Source of the DNA: Ahrensia sp.
GTDB taxonomy: Bacteria; Pseudomonadota; Alphaproteobacteria; Rhizobiales; Rhizobiaceae
Assembly (NCBI GenBank): GCA_003233475.1
Contig: QILU01000219.1
Coordinates: 1 to 6,319, forward strand
DNA: 6,319 nt
Reading direction: 5' to 3'
Shown here: positions 1-5,166 of the stretch, in pieces
Position numbering within the stretch: the stretch's first letter is position 1
Layout: every line of letters begins with the position of its first letter
Translations under genes and position numbers: made by a program
Notes under the pieces: model-generated
Told to the model about the DNA's origin: nothing
The model's input: the letters and a program-made list of their open reading frames with translations, nothing else
The model's database searches: none

Positions 1-36
1 AAAAACGCCAACAAACATCTGGAGCGGGCGCGATGA
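1..36 (+). CDS. C-terminal tail of upstream gene, probably a second ABC permease (partial)
   Basis: Reading frame 1 is open from the window edge and gives [11 protein letters not shown] followed by TGA at 34-36. The stop overlaps the ATG of the next gene (33-35) as ATGA, the usual translational coupling within an operon. A short basic tail of this kind is typical of the cytoplasmic C-terminus of polar amino acid ABC permeases, and these importers commonly encode two permeases side by side. Only 11 residues are visible, so the permease identity is inferred from context; the existence of an overlapping upstream frame is seen directly. Confidence 0.5.
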   Translation, partial: KNANKHLERAR

Positions 37-728
37 GTTTCGATTTTTCGCTTATATGGGATTCCGTCCCCAAAATGCTGATGGGCATGGGTCTCACCTT
101 GCAGTTGATGTTTATTGCTCTGGTTTTGGGCACAGTGCTGGGCGTTATATTATTGCTGATGCGCATCAGCGGCAAATGGTATCTTGTCTGGCCGTCAACG
201 GTATATATCTACATATTCCGGGGTACACCCATTCTGGTGCAAATATTCATCATTTATTACGGTCTGCCGCAGTTTGAATTTATACGCGAAAGCATATTCT
301 GGCCAGTCCTGCGCGAACCCTACGGCTGTGCGATCCTCGCTCTTTCGCTGAACAACGGGGCTTACCTGTCCGAGATATTTCGTGGTGGCGTTCAGGGCGT
401 CGATCGTGGGTTGGGGGAAGCCGCCGCCGCTTTGGGGCTGTCGATTCGCCAGCGGTTTATTTATATCACAGCGCCCATTGCCATCCGCCTGTCGATACCC
501 GCCTACAGCAATGATGTTGTCAGTTTGATGAAATCAACCGCATTGGCCAGCACTATTACCCTGGTTGATATGATGGGTATCGCGCGGACAATTGTGGCGG
601 AAACATTCGCTCCCTATGAAATCTTTATTTCCCTGGCGATAATCTACATGATCATGACATTTTTTATCCAAAGAGGATTTGGATATTTTGAAAGATACAT
701 GAGTCGTTACCTGAAGAAAGGATCATAA
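33..728 (+). CDS. Polar amino acid-type ABC transporter permease (HisM/GlnP-like)
   Basis: This is an inner-membrane permease subunit of an ABC importer of the His/Glu/Gln/Arg/opine type, 231 residues long, which is normal for the family. Hydrophobic segments lie at about residues 16-43, 54-77, 95-113 and 196-213, with a further segment around 150-175. FRGTPILVQ (62-70) is the conserved stretch typical of these permeases. The EAA loop that docks onto the ATPase is at about 129-148 (EAAAALGLS followed by the IRQRF and ITAP elements). [10 protein letters not shown] (164-173) is also family-typical. The start is supported by GGAG at 21-24, 8 nt upstream of the ATG. The gene overlaps the tail of an upstream gene by 4 nt and ends 1 nt before the ATPase start, so all three are probably one transcript. 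The true substrate cannot be read from the permease: amino acids, opines and related cationic compounds are all possible. Confidence 0.94.
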   Translation: MSFDFSLIWDSVPKMLMGMGLTLQLMFIALVLGTVLGVILLLMRISGKWYLVWPSTVYIYIFRGTPILVQIFIIYYGLPQFEFIRESIFWPVLREPYGCAILALSLNNGAYLSEIFRGGVQGVDRGLGEAAAALGLSIRQRFIYITAPIAIRLSIPAYSNDVVSLMKSTALASTITLVDMMGIARTIVAETFAPYEIFISLAIIYMIMTFFIQRGFGYFERYMSRYLKKGS

Positions 729-729
729 T

Positions 730-1482
730 ATGGCCGGAAGCGGAAAACAGCCGGTAATTCAGCTTGAAAACGTCGATAAATTTTTTGGTGATTTCCAGGC
801 ACTCAAAGATGTGAATCTTGTGGTAAACAAGGGAGAACGGGTGGTGGTGTGTGGCCCTTCGGGGTCTGGAAAATCCACCATGATCCGCTGTATCAACCGG
901 CTGGAAGAGCACAATGCAGGGCGCATTATTGTCAATGGCAACGAATTGACAAACGACACGAAGGATATTGATGCGGTGCGCCGTGAGGTTGGCATGGTGT
1001 TCCAAAGCTTCAATTTGTTTCCTCACCTTACTGTTGTTAAAAACCTGATGCTGGCTCCCAAACTGGTGCGCAAGACCAACAAAGTTGAGGCGCGCGCTAC
1101 CGCCATGCAGTTTCTCGAGCGGGTGCGCATTCCCGAGCAAGCGGATAAATACCCGGCGCAATTATCTGGCGGGCAACAACAACGTGTCGCCATCGCGCGT
1201 GCACTGTGCATGAACCCGCAGGTCATGTTGTTTGACGAGCCAACATCAGCACTGGACCCGGAAATGATTTCAGAGGTTCTTGATGTGATGATTGATCTTG
1301 CCCAGGAAGGTATGACCATGATTTGCGTAACCCATGAGATGGGATTTGCCCGCTCGGTTGCTGACAAGGTTGTGTTTATGGACGAGGGTGAAATAGTCGA
1401 AACAGGCCCACCAAAAACCTTTTTTGACAATCCGGAAAATGAGCGTACCAAACTGTTCCTGAGCCAGATCATTGCTCATTAA
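730..1482 (+). CDS. Polar amino acid-type ABC transporter ATP-binding protein (HisP/GlnQ-like)
   Basis: This is the cytoplasmic ATPase that powers the importer, 250 residues and full length for the family. All nucleotide-binding motifs are intact: Walker [10 protein letters not shown] (42-50), Q-loop glutamine at 92 ([10 protein letters not shown]), signature LSGGQQQR (145-152), Walker B VMLFDE with catalytic Glu170, D-loop SALD (173-176) and H-loop His202 (THEMGFAR). [10 protein letters not shown] and [10 protein letters not shown] are characteristic of the GlnQ/HisP/ArtP group. There is no C-terminal regulatory extension of the MetN type. AAAGGA at 717-722 lies 7 nt upstream of the ATG and overlaps the last codons of the permease, so the two are closely coupled. 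The gene appears to be the last of the operon: the next gene converges from the opposite strand, and a palindromic element begins 2 nt after the TAA. Confidence 0.96.
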   Translation: MAGSGKQPVIQLENVDKFFGDFQALKDVNLVVNKGERVVVCGPSGSGKSTMIRCINRLEEHNAGRIIVNGNELTNDTKDIDAVRREVGMVFQSFNLFPHLTVVKNLMLAPKLVRKTNKVEARATAMQFLERVRIPEQADKYPAQLSGGQQQRVAIARALCMNPQVMLFDEPTSALDPEMISEVLDVMIDLAQEGMTMICVTHEMGFARSVADKVVFMDEGEIVETGPPKTFFDNPENERTKLFLSQIIAH

Positions 1483-1500
1483 TTGGCATTAGAGCCGTTC

Positions 1501-1526
1501 TCCTTTTGATGGAATCATCAAAAGGA
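1501..1526 (+). other. Perfect 11-bp stem-loop downstream of the ABC operon
   Basis: TCCTTTTGATG (1501-1511) pairs perfectly with CATCAAAAGGA (1516-1526) around a GAAT tetraloop. GTTC at 1497-1500 can add four more pairs with GAAC at 1531-1534 across a 4-nt bulge. It begins 18 nt after the ATPase stop and would form at the 3' end of the importer mRNA. No T-tract follows on the + strand (TAAGGAACC), so it is better seen as an mRNA 3'-end stabiliser or part of the palindromic element than as a classical intrinsic terminator. Confidence 0.55.
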
Positions 1527-1539
1527 TAAGGAACCGCGT

Positions 1540-1597
1540 AAAAACAAAGCATTAGTATCGTTCAGCGTTTCCGCGAAACGATGAACGACTCTAATGC
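1540..1597 (-). terminator. Intrinsic terminator of the LuxR-type regulator gene
   Basis: Read on the minus strand, a long stem (1597 down to 1549) is followed at once by TTTGTTTTT (complement of 1548-1540). Pairs are 1549-1555 with 1591-1597, 1558-1564 with 1582-1588, and CGTTTC 1566-1571 with GAAACG 1575-1580, around the loop CGC at 1572-1574. That makes 20 pairs, with mismatches at 1556-1557/1589-1590 and 1565/1581. Stem plus T-run is the standard Rho-independent layout. The base of the stem overlaps the regulator's stop codon (1591-1593), so a terminating ribosome would cover part of the stem and could affect termination. Confidence 0.6.
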
Positions 1598-2418
1598 CGT
1601 GATATGAGGTGATCGGAGTTTTTTTGCAGGCTCATGAGATAAAGCGACATCAGTTCCGCCTGGGTAGAAATTTTCATTTTATGGTAGCTCATTTTACGGT
1701 GAGATTTTACCGTGGTGATTGAAATCCCTAGAATCAAACTGATGGCCTCGGAAGAATGGCCATTGAGTATCAGATCAATGACTTCACGCTCCCGTTTGGA
1801 AAGTAAGGGAGCAAAACCATTCAAAGCGGGTTTTCGCTGATTATAAAATCGAGATTCATTCCTCGACCAGAAACGCCGGAAACAGGCGCCCAATACAGGG
1901 TACATTTCGGCAAGATCATCGGGAAATTTTTTCTCAAAACTCGCAGATTGAGAATCCCGGTAAATTGCAATTTCAACTATTCGCCCATCATCCAAGGGAA
2001 TAGCCATGCTGATCTCGGACTGAAGTTTTGGCCAGTTGCGTGTTCGATAACCAAGTTCTTCCCGCTCAGAATGCTCAACCGCCAATTCCAGCGATTGAAC
2101 CATATCTTTCACCTCGCCATCGTGGGGTTTATAAAGATCCTTTGCCAGATACAGGCCTGCGCGAATCCCACGCTCACACTTGCGATAAAACGGACTTATA
2201 ATATAGGTTTCGTCGATGAAAGTGCGAATTGCATCCTTGTGCTTGCGGCCTTCGAAACTATCATAAACATACAGGGGTGCCTGGTCTTTGGCGTAGACGA
2301 ATACGGTCGAATAGTTCGAGTTCGACAGATCACATATCATCGCAGCAGAAGCCTTGAGAAAATCATGGCTGTCAATTGAATCGATCAGGTCTCCAATTTC
2401 AGAAATATGCTCTCGCAT
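1591..2418 (-). CDS. LuxR-type HTH transcriptional regulator
   Basis: This is a 275-residue DNA-binding regulator. The C-terminal LuxR/GerE helix-turn-helix spans about 206-261: LSKREREVIDLILNG, then SSEAISLILGIS, then the recognition helix around TTVKSHRKMSYHKM, ending in ISTQAEL. Where most relatives have KLG(I/V) after the recognition helix, this protein has KMKI. The first ~190 residues contain no recognisable receiver domain; the Asp/Lys pattern of a phosphorylated REC domain is not apparent. The region could be a small-molecule-sensing (PAS/GAF or autoinducer-like) fold, which is inferred from family architecture only. The start is well supported: GGGAGGAA (complement of 2422-2429) lies 4-5 nt upstream of the ATG, and an in-frame stop at 2437-2439 excludes a longer N-terminus. 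The TAG stop lies inside the palindromic element at 1485-1598. The gene is divergent from the aldehyde dehydrogenase across 204 bp, so it is the natural candidate to control that gene and perhaps itself. Confidence 0.9.
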   Translation of the reverse strand: MREHISEIGDLIDSIDSHDFLKASAAMICDLSNSNYSTVFVYAKDQAPLYVYDSFEGRKHKDAIRTFIDETYIISPFYRKCERGIRAGLYLAKDLYKPHDGEVKDMVQSLELAVEHSEREELGYRTRNWPKLQSEISMAIPLDDGRIVEIAIYRDSQSASFEKKFPDDLAEMYPVLGACFRRFWSRNESRFYNQRKPALNGFAPLLSKREREVIDLILNGHSSEAISLILGISITTVKSHRKMSYHKMKISTQAELMSLYLMSLQKNSDHLISRH

Positions 2419-2455
2419 AACTTCCTCCCTTCCCTTTTACTTCCCTGGTAATATT

Positions 2456-2474
2456 TCCTCCTTCTGCGGGAGGA
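2456..2474 (-). other. Small hairpin in the leader of the regulator mRNA
   Basis: TCCTCC (2456-2461) and GGAGGA (2469-2474) form a 6-bp stem with a 7-nt loop, flanked by AT-rich halves (ATAT on each side). In the minus-strand transcript the strand downstream of the loop reads AAGGAGGAAAT, a strong Shine-Dalgarno-like motif with no ATG, GTG or TTG at usable distance. The regulator's own ribosome site (GGAGG, complement of 2424-2428) is about 30 nt further on. The TCCTCC arm upstream in the transcript could pair with either GGAGG, so it may modulate translation. It may also be just an operator half-site pair. Confidence 0.3.
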
Positions 2475-2584
2475 TATCTGCGCCAGCGATACTATGCTTC
2501 TTTTTCTTCAAGATCGTAATCTAGGAATTTCAAGTTATCAAGTCAGCAGGAAAATTAACAGATTTGAGCGTAGTGGATTGCGCT

Positions 2585-2594
2585 GGTGATCACC
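2585..2594. promoter_or_regulatory. Perfect palindrome GGTGATCACC, possible operator
   Basis: A 10-bp perfect dyad lies 28 nt upstream of the aldehyde dehydrogenase ATG, where a repressor site or the core of an activator site could sit. LuxR-type HTH proteins bind dyads, so the adjacent regulator is a candidate ligand, but the match is short and no second copy occurs elsewhere in the gap. Confidence 0.3.
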
Positions 2595-2606
2595 CTGTTT
2601 CAACCA

Positions 2607-2617
2607 ACCTGTCAGGT
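2607..2617. promoter_or_regulatory. Dyad ACCTG-T-CAGGT overlapping the dehydrogenase ribosome site
   Basis: ACCTG and CAGGT are exact complements around a single central T. The right half contains AGG (2614-2616), the only Shine-Dalgarno-like bases before the ATG at 2623 (6-nt spacing) or the next in-frame ATG at 2626 (9-nt spacing). The dyad could be a protein site placed to block the dehydrogenase message near its start. With a 1-nt centre it cannot form a useful RNA hairpin. Confidence 0.3.
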
Positions 2618-2622
2618 CAAGA

Positions 2623-4101
2623 ATGATGCAAAACAAACTGTATATTGATGGTCAATGGCGCGCGGCTGCAAATGGCGCGTTGCTCGATGTTATTGACCCG
2701 GCAAATGAGGAGATATTCCATCAGGTTTCTTCTGGCGGTAAAATAGACATCGATACGGCGGTAAATGCTGCAAGACGGGCATTTGATGAAGGCCCCTGGC
2801 CGCGTTTTTCTGGTACAGAACGAGCAATCACATTGTCAAAAATCGCCGATGGAATTGAAGCCCGGACGCAAGAGCTCGCCAAGCTGGAAGTTAAAGATAA
2901 CGGCAAGCCGCTGCCGGAAGCCATCTGGGATATTGAGGACACTGTCGGTTGTTTCCGATATTTCGCGGAACTCGCAAAACGTGCTGACAATCAGAGCGAA
3001 GAAGAGATACCTCTTTCTGAACCAGGTTTTTCAACCACGGTTGTGCGCGAACCGATTGGGGTCGCCGGCGCAATAATTCCGTGGAATTACCCGATGCTGA
3101 TGGCCGCATGGAAGGTTGCCCCGGCGCTTGCTGCTGGTTGCACAATGGTTTTGAAGCCTTCTGAATTAACACCTTTAACTGCCCTTGAACTGGCGGATAT
3201 ATGCGATAAAGCAGGCCTGCCCAAGGGGGTTCTAAATGTTGTCACGGGGCTTGGCCCTGATGCCGGCCAGGCGCTCAGCCAGCACAGCGGTGTCGACAAA
3301 ATCGCCTTTACTGGTTCTGTGCCAACGGGAAGCAAAGTGATGCAGGCTGCGTCCCGGGATATCAAAAACATTTCTCTCGAACTTGGCGGGAAATCACCCT
3401 TCATTGTTTTTGCTGATAGCGACATGGATAAAGCTGTTGAGTGGATAATGTTCGGTATATTCTGGAACCAGGGAGAGGTGTGTTCCGCCACGTCAAGAGT
3501 GCTGGTTGAGCAGGAAATTTATGAGAAATTGCTGGCTCGGCTTGTGGAGGAAACACAAAAAATAACCATTGGCAACGGAATGAATGACGGCATTCTGCTT
3601 GGGCCGCTGGTCAGCAAGGGGCAGCATGAAAAGGTGTTGGCAGCGATCCGGCGCGGGCGCGATGAGGGAGCCAGAGTATTAACCGGCGGCGGTGTTCCAG
3701 ATGCAATTGAAAAAGGTTTTTTTGTCGAACCAACAATTTTTGTAGACATGCCAGAGGAAAGCTGGATTTGGCGAGAGGAAATTTTCGGACCGGTCGTTTG
3801 CATAATGCCCTTCAGCACAGAAGATGAAGCGGTGCGGATGGCCAATGACAGTCGGTTTGGGTTAGCTGCCGCAGTCATGTCAAAAGACGATGAGCGCACA
3901 GAACGGGTGGCCCGTGCATTGCAGGCAGGAATTGTTTGGATTAACTGTTCACAACCAACGTTCACAGAAGCACCCTGGGGCGGTTACAAACAATCGGGAA
4001 TCGGGCGTGAGCTGGGCCGGTGGGGCTATGAGAACTATCTCGAAACCAAGCAGATAACCCGTTACGAGAGCGAAAAACCGTGGGGTTGGTATCTGAAATA
4101 G
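2623..4101 (+). CDS. NAD-dependent aldehyde dehydrogenase, ALDH10-like (aminoaldehyde/betaine aldehyde type)
   Basis: This 492-residue cytoplasmic enzyme oxidises an aldehyde to the acid with NAD(P)+. Motifs in order: IPWNYP with oxyanion Asn155, LKPSE with cofactor-binding Lys178, FTGSVPTG (229-236), general base Glu253 in LELGGK, nucleophile Cys287 in NQGEVCSAT, and EIFGP with Glu386. No key residue is missing. It resembles the plant ALDH10 group: NCSQP, APWGGYKQSG and the C-terminal PWGWY are shared. Tyr156, Trp163, Trp281 and Trp452 have the same spacing as the aromatic box Tyr160/Trp167/Trp285/Trp456 of spinach betaine aldehyde dehydrogenase, so an amino- or trimethylammonio-aldehyde is expected. 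The residue matching spinach 441 is Ile437, which in plants disfavours betaine aldehyde. Automatic annotation would probably say betaine aldehyde dehydrogenase. Two consecutive ATGs (2623, 2626) leave the start ambiguous by one residue. The divergent LuxR-type gene probably regulates it; the nearby importer suggests use in nitrogen-compound catabolism. Confidence 0.93.
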   Translation: MMQNKLYIDGQWRAAANGALLDVIDPANEEIFHQVSSGGKIDIDTAVNAARRAFDEGPWPRFSGTERAITLSKIADGIEARTQELAKLEVKDNGKPLPEAIWDIEDTVGCFRYFAELAKRADNQSEEEIPLSEPGFSTTVVREPIGVAGAIIPWNYPMLMAAWKVAPALAAGCTMVLKPSELTPLTALELADICDKAGLPKGVLNVVTGLGPDAGQALSQHSGVDKIAFTGSVPTGSKVMQAASRDIKNISLELGGKSPFIVFADSDMDKAVEWIMFGIFWNQGEVCSATSRVLVEQEIYEKLLARLVEETQKITIGNGMNDGILLGPLVSKGQHEKVLAAIRRGRDEGARVLTGGGVPDAIEKGFFVEPTIFVDMPEESWIWREEIFGPVVCIMPFSTEDEAVRMANDSRFGLAAAVMSKDDERTERVARALQAGIVWINCSQPTFTEAPWGGYKQSGIGRELGRWGYENYLETKQITRYESEKPWGWYLK

Positions 4102-4201
4102 TGTTTTCTGCGCAATTTTCTGTAGAGTGATATTCACACCTCATCAAGTTGCAATAGTATATATTTCAATCTCATCGCCCGCTCCAAATTTCCGTTAAAT
4201 T
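4102..4201. other. Short convergent intergenic gap, no clear signal
   Basis: This 100-bp AT-rich gap lies between the convergent dehydrogenase and kinase genes. The only symmetry I see is GTGA-TAT-TCAC near 4126-4136, too weak for a terminator and lacking a T-run. Termination in both directions is unexplained by visible intrinsic signals. Confidence 0.4.
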
Positions 4202-5152
4202 TTATCTGTTGAGCCAACGATTATTCAATTCCTCCAGCGACGGCGGATTGCAACCGGGGGCTTCGCAATTTAATGCGGCAGCTAGTGCCGCCCGCTCCAG
4301 CAGTTCAACCACTTCTGCTTCCGCCATAAGTTTCAAAGCCTTCGAATTCAACTTTTTGCTTCGGCTGAGTTCCGCCAGCAGGGTTGCCATGAATATATCG
4401 CCGGTACCGATTGTATCTTCAATATTTTTTACCGGAGCCGCTGGAATTTGAATTGTTTTTCTGTTTGATAATGCGAATGCCCCTTCGCTCCCAAGCGTTA
4501 CAATCAACAAATTTGCACTTGAGCGCTCCAGCAAATGCTGCGCGGCTTCATACAACGCAACATCGGGATATAACCAGGCTAAATCCTCATCGCTGAGTTT
4601 CAATAAATCGGTTTCAGCAAGCAGGCGGTTAAACCGTTTCTCGTAGGAACCACGGTTCGAGATAAACGCCGGACGAATGTTGGGATCAAGACTTGTGAAA
4701 ACCTGTTTTTGTTTTTGTGAGACAAAATATTCAGTCCAAATTTCCGCATCTTCACCATCGGCAATTGAAAGCGAACCAAGATGAAAGGCACTGACATTGG
4801 CCGGGGTGTGTTGGTTTAGTTGGTTAAACGAAACCATGCGCTCGGCGGTGTTTTCACGGTAAAACTGATAGATCGGCTGGCCGTTATTATGGGAAACAAT
4901 TGCGAGTGAAGTGGGTTCTTCCCGACGCGGTGCACACAAATCTGCCCCGGCATCGCTCAGTCCCTTCGCCAGAAGATCGCCAAATGTGTCGGATGAAATT
5001 GGAGTGAGATAGCCCGCTTCAATGTCCTGGCAGGCAATGGCTCTGGCACAATTATAAGGGGAGCCGCCGGGGATGGCCTGATAGAGCAGATGAATTTGCG
5101 GTGATTTCACTTGAACAAAATCTATAAGATTTTCTCCACCAACCAGTATCAT
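4202..5152 (-). CDS. PfkB-family carbohydrate kinase (fructokinase-like)
   Basis: This is a 316-residue ribokinase-fold enzyme that phosphorylates a sugar or sugar-like substrate with ATP in the cytoplasm. The N-terminus MILVGGENLIDF is the first strand with the substrate-binding Asp11. GGSPYNCA (29-36) is the substrate-site glycine motif. DPNIRP (156-161) and KLSDED (185-190) are typical of bacterial fructokinase-like members, as is TLGSEGA (219-225). DTIGTGD (246-252) is the anion-hole/catalytic motif with general base Asp252. The usual form is DTxGAGD followed by small residues; here Thr250 replaces Ala and the downstream IFMAT departs from the common F-x-A-G pattern, so the standard PfkB signature is degenerate, although the catalytic Asp and glycines remain. 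The substrate could be fructose, 2-keto-3-deoxygluconate or another sugar. Its ribosome site overlaps the stop of typA, so the two are probably cotranscribed and coupled; typA would drive its expression. Confidence 0.88.
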   Translation of the reverse strand: MILVGGENLIDFVQVKSPQIHLLYQAIPGGSPYNCARAIACQDIEAGYLTPISSDTFGDLLAKGLSDAGADLCAPRREEPTSLAIVSHNNGQPIYQFYRENTAERMVSFNQLNQHTPANVSAFHLGSLSIADGEDAEIWTEYFVSQKQKQVFTSLDPNIRPAFISNRGSYEKRFNRLLAETDLLKLSDEDLAWLYPDVALYEAAQHLLERSSANLLIVTLGSEGAFALSNRKTIQIPAAPVKNIEDTIGTGDIFMATLLAELSRSKKLNSKALKLMAEAEVVELLERAALAAALNCEAPGCNPPSLEELNNRWLNR

Positions 5153-5160
5153 TTTTATAA

Positions 5161-5166
5161 CCTCTT
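5161..5166 (-). promoter_or_regulatory. Ribosome binding site of the kinase, overlapping the typA stop
   Basis: On the minus strand AAGAGG lies 8 nt before the kinase ATG (5152-5150) and shares bases with the typA stop codon TAA (5167-5165). This supports the chosen kinase start and suggests that ribosomes finishing typA help initiate the kinase. Confidence 0.6.

Larger units (their letters stand above)
1485..1598. repeat. RIME/Bru-RS-like palindromic intergenic element with 16-bp terminal inverted repeats
   Basis: The 114-bp stretch between the convergent ATPase and regulator genes is bounded by GGCATTAGAGCCGTTC (1485-1500) and, inverted, GAACGACTCTAATGCC (1583-1598); 15 of 16 positions are complementary. 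A third related copy, GCATTAGTATCGTTC, lies inside at 1549-1563. Two hairpins fill the interior: an 11-bp perfect stem at 1501-1526 and a 20-bp stem with three mismatched pairs at 1549-1597. Short double-palindrome elements of about 100 bp (RIME in Rhizobium, Bru-RS in Brucella) are known from intergenic regions of Rhizobiales; membership here is inferred from architecture and not shown by comparison. No clear target-site duplication is visible: flanks are AATT on the left and GTGA on the right. The right end runs 8 nt into the regulator gene and contains its stop codon. The alternative is simply a large bidirectional terminator region. Confidence 0.6.
2419..2622. promoter_or_regulatory. Divergent promoter/operator region between regulator and aldehyde dehydrogenase
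   Basis: This 204-bp non-coding gap lies between two divergent starts and must hold the promoters of both genes. It contains a CCTCC/GGAGG inverted repeat (2456-2474), a perfect GGTGATCACC palindrome (2585-2594) and ACCTGTCAGGT (2607-2617). I could not assign a convincing sigma-70 -35/-10 pair in either direction; TTGAGC near 2567-2572 is the best -35-like hexamer toward the dehydrogenase, but no good -10 follows at standard spacing. No supported small reading frame was found. Confidence 0.5.

Noticed and set aside
24..37. Exact 14-bp direct repeat GCGGGCGCGATGAG, also at 3653-3666
   Set aside because: Both copies lie in coding sequence rich in Arg, Gly and Ala codons, in different frames and contexts. 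Such a short GC-rich match is plausible by chance, and neither copy has dyad symmetry or other repeat features.
664..1161. 165-residue open frame antisense to the ABC ATPase and the end of the permease
   Set aside because: The opposite strand encodes an intact ATPase with every motif. The antisense product has no recognisable domain, so it is a shadow frame.
1485..1598. CRISPR repeat or tRNA/ncRNA gene as an explanation of the palindromic stretch
   Set aside because: There are no regularly spaced identical direct repeats with unique spacers and no cloverleaf. The inverted terminal repeats and two hairpins fit a palindromic element or terminator better.
1948..2379. 143-residue open frame antisense to the LuxR-type regulator
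   Set aside because: The sense frame has a clear HTH, a strong ribosome site and full length. The antisense product has no family features.
4126..4136. GTGA-TAT-TCAC as a terminator between dehydrogenase and kinase
   Set aside because: The stem is only 4 bp with a 3-nt loop and there is no T-run on either strand.
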